A stretch of DNA of 64,000 bases. Origin: Embiotoca jacksoni. Its lineage: Eukaryota; Chordata; Actinopteri; Embiotocidae. This document shows positions 28,201 to 38,700 of the stretch, piece by piece. Under the pieces are notes generated by a model. That model made no database searches and was not told the DNA's origin. It worked only from the letters and a program-made list of their open reading frames with translations. How positions within the stretch are numbered: the first letter of the stretch is position 1; the number at the start of each line of letters is the position of its first letter. A program made the position numbers and the translations under genes. The stretch spans positions 1,284,001 to 1,348,000 of the forward strand of contig JAKOON010000050.1 of the NCBI GenBank assembly GCA_022577435.1, in the 5' to 3' direction.

Positions 28201-29511
28201 TGTCTCTACCCCCATAATTAATTTTTTTTTTTTTGCTCCAGTATTATTATATTGATATTGAAACGCAAAGCCAAGGAAAAGTGAAGCCCCAAAGTGTTGG
28301 CAGACTATTGCTGCACACTAAAGAGGAATGTTTGTGAGATCAAATATTTGCATAATCATATGCTTGTACATTTTGGTCGCAGGTTTGCACTTATTTTAAG
28401 TGTAACTGCAACCTTTCATGCGAGTAAGCACTCTCCCGTACTCCTAAAAGCATGGCTCATTGAAAGAATTTTGAAACACGCATTCATCGCACTATTAGAC
28501 AACAAAGTCCTATAAGGTCCGGCTATTTTACTTCGTGGTACAAAAAGAGGAAGGGAGCGCACATTTTTTTTTTGCTCGGTGTAATTATTACTGTAAACAT
28601 GGGCTGTATGCCTGAATCACTTTGAACTCTCTTTTTTTTTTCCTCAGCCATCTGCCACATGCACCGCTCTTCACTGAACTACTTATCTTCAGAAGTGGAC
28701 GCCACAGTGCGACAGAGATTTGAGAGAACCTTTAGTATTCACATAGTTCTTTGGCACTCATCTCGCTGCAAGTACAAGTCCATTGATCCATATCGCAGTA
28801 TTAACTACCAGCCAATGAGAAGTCCCCTACGGACTGTGGTAACTTCCCAGTGGTTATTATTGTAGGATACATGATGTTCAGAGCTTAATTGTCTCTTTAT
28901 GAATAACTGCAATGACTCCAGTGTCTTCCACTGTCTAATATGATCCTGATCTTGATGAATCTATAGACTCTGATGGGAAAACATCTGAGTGAAATTGGTT
29001 TCTCCTTCCAACAATTGGAAAACATCATTGATTTTTATTGAGCCACACGGCATGTAAAAGACATCACATATTCTGTAATATGTAACAAAAGGCTATTGTT
29101 ACATGAGGAAATGAGGAGGGGTCAGCTATGCAACTTCTGCTTCTCTTTGGAGTCTATGAGCAGCATGTAATCCGAGTCCTTTTCAAAGTCACTGTGTCAT
29201 TATACTGCGTCGGTTTCTCTGTTCTCTAAATTAGCATTTAAATTGAAACGCAAAGCCACATCAGTTGGCTTTGGGCTGTGATCTTGTTTGGATTTCCAAC
29301 CATGGCACGGCACTCAGTGCAGCAGTGTGTTGGCTGAAATGAATCACTCTGTTCCCACAGGGCACGGTGACCAGGATTAAGAGGGTTCACTTAGAATTGG
29401 ATTAATGACCAGCATCCTGCTCAGAGAAGCTCCGCAGGTGCAGAAAAGTGAGCTTTGCTGCGCACGGGCAGTGAAGTGGTTCAGGCCTGGGACACACTGC
29501 CAGCATGGCGG
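25237..29511. other. kcnip4: intron after first exon A, part 1
   Basis: No exon recognised. A C-rich and GC-richer patch at about 27455-27640 stands out, with open frames but no recognisable protein. Several T and A runs (26819-26831, 27110-27118, 28218-28235) are visible. Confidence 0.55.
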
Positions 29512-29516
29512 GTGTG

Positions 29517-29575
<59 letters not shown>

Positions 29576-29580
29576 GTGTG
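29512..29580. repeat. (GT)n microsatellite, lightly interrupted
   Basis: About 34 GT units with two C interruptions near the ends, directly visible. Open frames across it on both strands encode only alternating residues and are artefacts. Confidence 0.95.
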
Positions 29581-30370
29581 TCCGTCCGTGTCCACGCTGC
29601 CAGCGTGTCTGCTAGTTTGAGTTTCTCTGATAATGGCCATCAGTAATCATGACTGAGTGAAGATTTGGAACCAAAAAGCAGTCCTGGATTTTTGTTTTCC
29701 CCCTCGGTCAGAGGAAGAATCACAGACACAAGACAGACGGAGAGATAGAGAGAGAGAGAAAAACACCTCCCTTCACTCGTTAAATTATTGATTTAACATA
29801 ATTACAGCCTACACTGGGTTTCTGCTATGATTATATAGTACACATTTGATTACAGATCTTTTCCCGGTCTGTTTTTTTTTTTGTGTGTTTTTTTTCTGGA
29901 AACCACGCAAAAAAAAAAGAGACAAAGCACTTATTGTCCAGACGACGTGCCTCGTACAGGTTGTGTGGCGATTGCAGATCATCTTGATTTTCTTTTCATG
30001 TAATGTCTCGCGGCCGTGGCATGCTATCTGTTTTTCACATGATGCGTGAAGTTTCCAGGAAAACGGTGGGTCGTAGCAGAGCATGCTGCCACCTGTAGGG
30101 CAACCACGTGTACTTATGTCACCTCGGGTGCGTTGCCAGTTCGATTAACACTTCATTCCTCGGCATAACACAGACAGTTTAGATCCGTAAAACTTTGTAC
30201 TGTGTTCAATGTAATTTCCATATGATATTTTATATGAACAATATTTCGTAAGAATGTACTAAGGCAATGGTCGTACATAGATTCATAGTCCAAAATGTTT
30301 AATTGTTAGAAGTATGGTCAGCATTATAGTTTTCCCAAAAACCAAGCGACACAAGAAACAGAAAGCATTT
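29581..30370. other. kcnip4: intronic DNA, no gene recognised
   Basis: It contains a short GA-rich run near 29743-29759 and T/A homopolymers near 29870-29920. No exon, RNA gene or identifiable repeat was seen. Confidence 0.5.
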
Positions 30371-30600
30371 TAGGTTTAGGGTTAGGTTTAGGTTAGGTTA
30401 GGTTAGGTAGTTACTTTATTAATCCCCGAGGGGAATTTTTTTTCGCTACAGCAGCATACAGAAGCAATAAGATAATAATAGAACAATAGAAAAGCAATAA
30501 AATAGCAGTAAAATAGCAGTAAAAATATAAAATATAAAATGCACAGTATATACAGTATATACAGTGCAGTATATATCTATATATATTATATACAAACAAC
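30371..30600 (-). mobile_element. 3' end of a teleost LINE-type retrotransposon, with (CCTAA)n tail
   Basis: On the minus strand the sequence runs through an AT-rich stretch to 'aattcccctcggggattaataaagtaac', then a tail of CCTAA/CCCTAA repeats. The '...ttcccc...gggg...aataaagta' end followed by short tandem repeats is a hallmark I know from abundant fish non-LTR retrotransposons. Only the end of the element is present. The body upstream on the minus strand is degenerate and has no reverse-transcriptase frame. On the + strand the tail looks telomere-like (ttaggg, ttagg). Confidence 0.6.
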
Positions 30601-30909
30601 CAAGAAACACAGTCAACAGTATTATTGTTATGTGATGTATTTTGCCAGAGGTGAGTTATTGTACAGTCTAACTTTATTGTACAGTCTAATTTAGTTGAAC
30701 TGAGGCTCGGTGTTAACTAATAGTCACCTGGTGACGGGAAGATGAGATCATTTGGCAGAAAAGGGTGAGTTGCTTCACACAGTCAGCACTGAATTAATTA
30801 AAGACAGGCATCAAATTCAACTCGCAGTGTAATCCAAACCTCCTGTCTGTGACAACAAATCAAAATGGGAAACCAAATCTTAAACACCCAAATCAGTCAG
30901 TTACAATAT

Positions 30910-30912
<3 letters not shown>
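30601..30912. other. kcnip4: intronic DNA, nothing recognised
   Basis: The stretch between the LINE tail and the TA microsatellite has a duplicated phrase, 'attgtacagtctaa', at about 30658-30690. No exon signals are seen. Confidence 0.5.

Positions 30913-30974
<62 letters not shown>
30913..30974. repeat. (TA)n microsatellite
   Basis: About 31 uninterrupted TA units, directly visible. Such tracts are self-complementary and can form hairpins or cruciforms. They are often unstable in length. Confidence 0.95.
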
Positions 30975-30978
<4 letters not shown>

Positions 30979-33046
30979 ACTCCTTAAATCAGACTATACA
31001 GAATTATGTTTGTGAAAATTTAAACAATTGAAAAAAAGACTTTTCAAATATAAACTGAGACAAACCATATATAAGGGTTTTCTTATTGATTGAAATGGTT
31101 GATGCGGTAGACTCACTCCAAATCTCATATACAGTCTTGGAATATGTCCATATGTTTGCAGAATAGCAAATGATACAGCTAATTATGAAGACAAGGATAA
31201 TGTCCTCAATTACTATGAATAGTACATGAATTAAATCTAATATCTAATGTTACAAAAAGTATCCTGTCGGTTTTTAGGTACATTTTTAATGAAATTGTGC
31301 GGAGGATATTTTAACGTATTTCATTGTATTTACAGTATAATTAGGGCTTTTGCCTTGTTGATTCTTGCTTTGTCCACTTGATGGCAGCAGAGCCAAAGAA
31401 ACCGGCTTCTTGCAGACAAGAAAAGCTCAGTTCTGATGATTCAGAACAACAAAGCCTGTTAGTTTGGCATTGGTGAAAACCTCTGAAGCTGTGAAAGTGA
31501 CAACTCATACAGACAGTTCATCTTCTGTTGACTTGTGTTTGGTCATTTGTGGAAATCCAAAAAGTGATTAAATCCTGCTGAACACCTAACAAATCAATTC
31601 CATGGAAGCTTTTCTTGGATTATTTAGTTAAATCTTATTTTTTAACTAAGATTTCATTGTTAATCTCAGACTGTAGCAGGATCCACTTTTTTATTAGCTT
31701 GTGTTGTCTTACCAAACAAAAAAATCTCACGGCACACATTTGACAGCAAACTCATTGTACTGCGATCTATTACTGTGAATTTAACACGATCCATATCACA
31801 TTAATTTGCAATTAACCATATTGTTTGAAGGTTACAGGCCACCGGGGTCGTCCTGTGTAATTTCTTCCAACAAATGGGAGACATTAATTTGTTTTAATGC
31901 CACGTTGCAGCACTAGTTTGTCTACAGATGGGAATTCAATTGTAACTTAATTTAACGTGAGTAAACAGTGTCTTCCTTCCATTGTGTTTACTTTAAGAGG
32001 ACGTTTTATCCGCAGGTCCATTAATCACAGCTGCAATCGCTTTGATTTAAATCAGCCTAAATATAGGATCTTCAGATGCTAAACATGCTGTAGATCGGTA
32101 TAGGACATGATTTGCATTTTATAACTTGCTTCCACTGACAATTGAAATCGAATTGAAAATCAGAGGAGCAAATTATGTAAAGAAAAGAACTATTTTCAAC
32201 TGGTTAATGATTTCCCTTCGTCCGTCGTGTTGAATACAACATTGGAAGGGTACTGTGTGGGTATCTGGTAGAATATTATCTGGGGGGGGGTTGGAGTACA
32301 TTAATTAGTCAAATATATGAAAGAGTATGGTTGGCAATATTTGATTTTGGTATTGTTGTCAACAAATTCAACGAAAAAGACAAAACCAATCATAATCACA
32401 AGCCCAATAGCCTACTTTTTGTTACCTATCATGTCTTAGTTTCAGTCCTACAATTGTTCCGAGTGAAGATGTATATCTTTATGAATGGCAGATGAATTTG
32501 ATTTTCATTTTAAAAAAAAAGTTCATGGTTTGATAAATCAGCTCTATACTTTAGTTTTTAGTAAATGTTACTCAAACTGAAGTAAATTGTGTTTTTGTTG
32601 GAGACTTTTTTTCTGCTGTAATTAAATTCACATTTCGTTCTCTTGTGAGTATTTACAGCAGTAGGATGAGTCAAAGAGACTGAGAAGGGAAAAAAAAAAA
32701 AAACCAGCAGTGCCCATGGTCATGGTGTTGAAGAAGGAACACGTTACCCAGCGCATTCATGAGTCATTTATGTAGTTTTTGGACAACAATTGAGCCCCGT
32801 TATTGCCTGATATATCGGGCACTAAATGTGTTGAGATAGATTCATTCCTTTTCGGGGTTATTTAATCGGTTTTGCTCACTGTACGAATTCTTATTCTTAT
32901 AAAAGTCATGTGAATGTCATCTCGGGACAATCAGCACAAAATGGAGCCCAGTTTTGTTTTCAAATATCAATACATAATAAGCTGTTCGCATTTATATTGT
33001 TTGTGTGATATTCTAATCATTATCATAATTATCACAATTCCCAGGT
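30975..33046. other. kcnip4: intronic DNA, no gene recognised
   Basis: AT-rich with no recognisable exon. A run of G (9 bases) occurs at 32282-32290 and an A run at 32691-32703. Confidence 0.5.
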
Positions 33047-33062
33047 GGGGGGGGGGGGGGGG
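33047..33062. repeat. G16 homopolymer
   Basis: Sixteen G in a row following 'ccaggt', directly visible. It is long enough to form four-stranded G structures, and homopolymer length in assemblies is often unreliable. Confidence 0.9.
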
Positions 33063-33623
33063 TATGACTCATTACCTTATTTTCATTTGGAGTGATGCGC
33101 TGTTCATGTGATGCTGTTAGAGCTCAGTGTATTTTTCTGGTAGCAGTTTTGTCAGTTTGCAGGAGCTGCAGACGCTCTCCGCCACCTACAGCACGGTGCA
33201 CGCTACCAGCTCCAAACAACGCACCACAATGCTCCGCACTGGCAATTACATTCATCACCAATCATACACTGATTGATACAGCACACCCTGCGCTGATGAC
33301 ATGCACAAACCTCGATTATTTTCATCACCATTAGCTGAAGGCCTTGATTGCACCCTGTGCAAAGTTCTGAGGTGATTGCAGGGCAGATGTTGGAAAGTGG
33401 AGAACGTCTCTTAGAGATTAGGTCACGGTGTCGGTGTTGAATAGAAACGTCTCGGGGAAAGTCAAATCTCATGTTATTTCATGTTAAAACACAGCTGGAA
33501 GTTCCTTTCCTCTCAGTCTAGCTCCATCTCACACCTTCTGTCGCACCTTTTCACCTTTACACCCTCTGTTCTCCAGGAGCTCACTACACAGATGGCGGTC
33601 CTGCTCATGTCTGCAGACAGCAC

Positions 33624-33676
33624 ACACATACACACTTCTGCGCACACACTCACTCACAGACACTCACACACTCACT

Positions 33677-33765
<89 letters not shown>
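33624..33765. repeat. (CA)n microsatellite with imperfect CACT flank
   Basis: An imperfect 'cacactcactcacag' region leads into about 43 uninterrupted CA units from about 33679 to 33764. Open frames through it encode His-Thr repeats and are not genes. Confidence 0.95.
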
Positions 33766-33768
<3 letters not shown>

Positions 33769-34989
33769 CTCTCAGGGTTTGGGAGCTATATTTGGCTCTT
33801 GCTCAGCTGCCTCAAATAAAGGAAAGTAAGTGATAGTGGGATAAATGAGCTGCCCAAAAGCATGCACAGCAGAGAGGTTGTTTCCATGGTAAAACGGCAC
33901 AAACAATTCCGTTTGAGCCAACAGGCTGTGGAGATTAGCATGGGATCTGTTCCTTCCCCGAGGTGGTGTGCAAGGGGACCTTATCTGTGGAGTGGCTTTT
34001 AATTACAAACTCCATTGTACATTTTTCTAATTAAGCATTTTAAACGTATTCTGGAAGGATAGTCTTCCTGTGTTTTTGGAGCAGGCTGTGGTGGACACTG
34101 CTCTGCATGGAAAAAAAATGATTTAGCTTTTTGCCTAATCTTGAGAATCTGATAGAAACCACATGCTCTTTTCATCGGCTTTCCTCAGCTGGATGTTGTC
34201 AGTTTATGTGGCCCTTTTGAAACACGTTCAGGTCACTATTAATTGTGGAGTTTGTCTGATTTGGTATCTACAAGATGTGAGTTAGTGAAGGACTCAACAA
34301 TTTTCTGGGTTCACCATGGAACAAAGACTATCTGATCCTGTTAAAATTCATTCATACTGTGTATTGAAAAATACTGCTGGCAGACACCACATGAAATCTT
34401 TCCTTTGTCTCCAGCAGCCACCGGCAGCAGACCGCAGGCACATTTCCACCCAGAACCTCCGAGTCCTTTCTTCTCTGCCGTGTTGTCTTTCTCCCTGACC
34501 TCTTCCTTGTTATCTCTCCCTTAAGGTTTTGCGCTTTATTTAAAGTAAAGGTGCTGTTGAGGTCACAGACACGGGTTATTTCTTGAGCTGACATTTAACA
34601 CTGATCAGTCCTCCCGCAGCCACTTTTATGGAGTCTCAATCATACACGTTATTACTTCCTCAACAGAGTAAATATTGAAAAGGTGGGGAATATTGAAAAT
34701 TTTAATTACTGACTTGGGTGGATTTCAAGGTGCTCTTTGTCAGTAAAATTCCTCGAGCAATTGTGCTCTGATTTTATTCTATTATTCAGACAAAACTCTG
34801 TTAGCGATGAGCTGTGTTTCCAGCTAAAACCATTTATAATTTGCACGTGCTACAACATGCAATTCACAAATGATGTGACCTCTTATTATCACAAGGATTT
34901 TCTACAGCGATTAATAATTTCATCTGAGGTCAAGTGCCCTCTGTGATCTAATCAAGAGTAACACTCATCAGGATGGTTTATGATTGTCA
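33766..34989. other. kcnip4: intronic DNA, no gene recognised
   Basis: No exon-like block supported. Short open frames around 34316-34594 on both strands overlap and have no recognisable motif. Confidence 0.5.
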
Positions 34990-35240
34990 GACAGAGAAAA
35001 TAAATAGCCACACGAGAAGTTATTAGAAGTATTTACCCATCATTTGCAGCGTGATGAAATAATTTGCATAATTTCAAAAAGTTATTAAAGTTTTGTCTAT
35101 TTAACAACAGTTTACAGCTGTAATAGCTGCATATCAATTAACAGAGTAATGAGGGCAACCCTTTTGCATTCTGGCATTTGCTAATTGGCACCAAATTAAA
35201 GTTGAGACTGCGATGATGAATTGCATTTTGAGCTGATAAT
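34990..35240. promoter_or_regulatory. candidate enhancer-like block upstream of the KChIP4a exon
   Basis: AT-rich but not low-complexity, about 400-650 bases upstream of the KChIP4a start. It contains an exact POU octamer (atttgcat, 35062-35069), an E-box (cagctg, 35115-35120) and homeodomain-like TAATTG words around 35190. The position next to a neuronal first exon makes a regulatory role plausible. Without comparison to other fish this is inference only. Confidence 0.25.
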
Positions 35241-35390
35241 GATGTCAGATTTCCCGAGAATTCATCTTCTGGGAACCATGAATGTCAACATGTTTGCAAT
35301 CCATCAAATAGTTGAGATGTATTTGTGCATTTCAAATCTAAAATATCCAGATAAGAATCTTTATTTTAGGCTAGTATACTGTAAATTCCC

Positions 35391-35525
35391 TCCATGCCTC
35401 TTTTTCCATTCTCTCTGCACGCCCCCTCCTCTTTTTCCCTGCCACTCTATCTCCCCCCCGTCCTTCCTTTCTCTTCTTCACACTTATTCTCCCCCTCCCT
35501 CCACTCCCCACCTCTCTGACTTGTG
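35391..35525 (+). promoter_or_regulatory. kcnip4: long C/T-rich tract in the KChIP4a promoter region
   Basis: About 135 bases are almost all C and T on the + strand, ending about 120 bases before the KChIP4a ATG. Such tracts occur in TATA-less promoters. A similar tract precedes the KChIP4e exon. No TATA box is convincing here, so the start site is probably in or just after the tract. Confidence 0.45.
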
Positions 35526-35548
35526 CTGGTCTCTCATCGGAGCCAGAA

Positions 35549-35563
35549 ATGCAGGGCTCTTAA
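35549..35563 (+). other. upstream ORF 1 in the KChIP4a leader (MQGS)
   Basis: ATG-CAG-GGC-TCT-TAA lies 80 bases before the first in-frame coding ATG. If the leader starts in the C/T tract, this minimal upstream frame would be transcribed. Its context has A at -3. Confidence 0.35.
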
Positions 35564-35573
35564 GTGGAGTTAA

Positions 35574-35633
35574 ATGGCCTGCAGACGGTGCTGGACGCTG
35601 AGCTTTACGTCTTCGGCAATGGGCATCCTGTGA
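35574..35633 (+). other. upstream ORF 2 in the KChIP4a leader (19 residues)
   Basis: It starts ATG-GCC with A at -3 and G at +4, a strong context, and ends in TGA 10 bases before the coding ATG at 35644. It is in a different frame from the KChIP4a reading frame. If transcribed it would be expected to reduce or regulate translation of KChIP4a. Confidence 0.35.
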
Positions 35634-35643
35634 CCCGTCCGAC

Positions 35644-35752
35644 ATGTTGACTATGAACTTGGAGGGACTGGAAATGATTGCTGTGCTGGTAGTTGTGGTC
35701 CTGTTTGTGAAGGTGCTGGAGCAGTTTGGTTTGTTAGAAGCCGGCTATGACG
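35644..35752 (+). CDS. kcnip4: KCNIP4 alternative first coding exon, KChIP4a (KIS domain)
   Basis: This exon encodes the N-terminus of KChIP4a, the Kv4 channel subunit variant that suppresses fast inactivation and carries a membrane-spanning leader. From the ATG at 35653 it reads MNLEGLEMIAVL, then a V-rich segment, then FVKVLEQFGLLEAG. This is almost the same as the mammalian KChIP4a leader, with conservative changes only. The hydrophobic segment spans roughly residues 8-22 from that Met. An in-frame ATG nine bases upstream (35644) would add MLT, which is also how the KChIP4e leader begins, so I include it. An in-frame TGA at 35599 closes the frame upstream. The exon ends in GAC-G before 'gtaaggag', a consensus donor in phase 1, matching the other two first exons. 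The EF-hand core exons are downstream of the window. Confidence 0.93.
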
Positions 35753-38700
35753 GTAAGGAGATGGCAAACTCTGTTCACGCTGTGGAATAGATTTTTTTTT
35801 TCCACTGTTGGTAGTTAGTAACCATTTGTTGTTTCCCAGGTTTTAAAAAAAAGATACGAGCATCGTTTGCTAGTTTTGCCTACCGGCCGAGTGTTTTTCA
35901 TCTGCTGTGTGCCTTTTGACACGTTTCATTGTAATTCAGAACTCCCACGTGTTGCTCTCTCTAATGTCTGTCTATTGCTGGTTAATATATATGTTAGTGT
36001 TCACCTTTAGCAACCTAAAGCACAAGTCTGACTCCTTTATCATTAAAATGGTTAAGTTTGTCAAAATGTAATATTTTATGGAAGCATTGTGATTTTGGAG
36101 TTTGGCTCCTCCTTCAGTTGTGTCTTATTGACATCATTAGGTCAACTTTCAGTCTGTCTCTCATCGAACCAAAGTCTTTAACAGCCTCTGTGTCTGTCCT
36201 TTCAGCTTTTTAATTTAATATGTTGCATCTATGAGTCACCTGACTTTGTGGCTAATTGGCTCAACAGTTCGGATTACTCATGCACGACGGCCAAATATGA
36301 AAATCTGACATTCTGCTTTTAATCCTTTTCATTGGATCTCGATATCATTTACAGCTCTCATTTAACATCCAATATTCTTTGTACGATCTTGACACTTTGC
36401 TTCCAATTTGATGATTAGTTTATTAAATTTGAAGGAAATTAGATTGTATGCGAAAGCTTGCATCATCTGTGGGCTTGCTAACTTGTTTATCCAAATGAGA
36501 GTTAGACAGCTAAGGACTGAATGTCACTCGGCAGCAGCTGGAACCTTGAGAACCTGGAACTTGGTGATGGCTGGAAGCTGCCATGATGACTTTAACTATT
36601 CTCATGTGAGCTTGGAAAAATAGAAGGCGTGATATTCAAATGAAATCAGGTAGATGAAAAATTATCGCAAATATTATGTTACTGTTAATTAGTAGAGTCA
36701 GGATGTGTGTGCAACTAAATGTCGCATATTGAGTTCGGTTACTGAGAGATGCCTTTGCTTCGTGATTAATTTTTGTTTTTGTTTTCACTTTCTCTTCCAT
36801 GTTGCTTAGCGGCGAACAATGATTGAAGCTGTGCCCACTTGAGATTTGTCAAGGTGCCATACTGAGTCTCCCCCACCAAAGTGTGAATCTAATATTCAGG
36901 AGTTGGGTCTCTGGCACCGAACACCACCTGCTATTTATAAGCTCCACTTACTGTACAGGCAGCTAAGATGCTTGCCTTATGGCTGGTCTTTCACAAGTGA
37001 GAGGCAAACAAACATCCTCCAACCAGCTAGAATAAAAGAAGTTGGTGTTGGCGTTGCTTGGCTGACCATTTAAAAATTAAACACTTGCTTATTTCACTTG
37101 TATTTTTAATGTTTACTCAAATATGACATGAATGCCCAGCGATAACATGCAAACAGCAACAATCCCATCTGCACGTGGGATTGTGAAAATGCCATATGTC
37201 CAGTCTGTTAGTGCTGGTACGTTTTGTTCTGAAAATTAAATGAAATATAGTAGTGCACATTTTAAAACAGTTTTTGAGTGATTTAATATATATTTAAAAG
37301 CAGAACTGTTTAAACTGTGTCTGATCAGTGACTTTCATAAGAAATGGGTGGGATGAGTGTCCTTTCAAAGGTCCAACTCCAAAAGAAGATTGGATTATTT
37401 CATTTGAGATGCTTTATCATAGATCAGTTATAAAAGATCTTTCCAAAGACAAAGCCAACAAGCCAAGAAATACGACTGCAATTTGTAGAGTTGATTATAA
37501 CTCTGTGGTGCTCTCCCACTTGATGGCTTTTGGAGAAAAATAGACTTGAAACACATTTGGGCGCAAATGTCTCTTTTCAGTCTCTGTGCCTCTCTTTAGC
37601 GGCGTGACAGTGAGTGACGGTGGTGTGCCACCAGAGCACTGGGACGTGACAGCTCACACGGGCAGCCTTTGATATGGCAGGTTTTGGAGGTTATTACCCT
37701 GCTGAAGGAGGGGCTTTTATCGGCCGTGACTTTGGAACAAATGATTCTCATTGGAAACGGTTACCACTGCCACGTGCATTATCGCGCCTAATTTTCACTC
37801 TTTGACTTTAAAAAGGACAATTTACCTTCATGTTCTGGGTGGAACGGGTTTGTATCCAGCGTGAATGAAACTTTATCAAATGTCTTTATCATTGACCAAG
37901 CCACTGGTATCCTCTGTCACTCCACTGACTCAAGCCATCCAAGTCTTATCCTACTGTAGGTTATTGTGTTTGTAGAGCTACCGTCTGTCACACATCATCC
38001 TCCCATTGTTGTAGCTTCTACTCACAATAAATCCCAGCTCAAGTGACTGGGCTCTTTTGTTTCGTTATGTGTTCTTCTCAAGAACTGTGTGGTACATTAA
38101 TGTCGTATGAAGCTGGATTCCACATGGCTTGTATGTTATTAAGATGAGCACTTCAGAGAACAAGAAAAATCCCGTTTTAAACTGCACACTATGTGAACAA
38201 AGGCACATGGCTTCAGTCTTGTTTATCAGAGACACAGCACATGGTTTGGCTGCACAGAGGAACTTAACATTTCCCAATGTGAATGAACAAAGAAGTCAAA
38301 TTTGATTTACATCGTAATAGTGTTTGATAAGAGGATATGTTAACACACATGAAGGCTTTATGACGCATGATTCTTGGAGTAGGCGCCACACATGGTGCTG
38401 GAGAAATCACATGAGGAGGTTTAATCTGTGGCATGCGAGCTGTCATTTTAGACCTAATGTGTTTTGTTGATGTGTTTTTATTATTACATCTTGTTATATT
38501 CTGCTGCTTTTATGGATAATAAAACGACATATTACAGCTGTGTACCAGAGAACTCGAAACATCGATTCATTGTACATTACATGCACAAACATTCCCACCA
38601 GGAATAGAGTATAATACCATGAACAGCTCATAACTGTTGTTTGAGATAAAGAGCTCTCTTTGAAGTTAGGGGTGAAGAAAAGAAAAAAAAAAAACTTTAG

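Noticed and set aside
33481..33819. 112-residue open frame on the + strand
   Set aside because: Most of it is the (CA)n microsatellite read as His-Thr repeats. No coding evidence.
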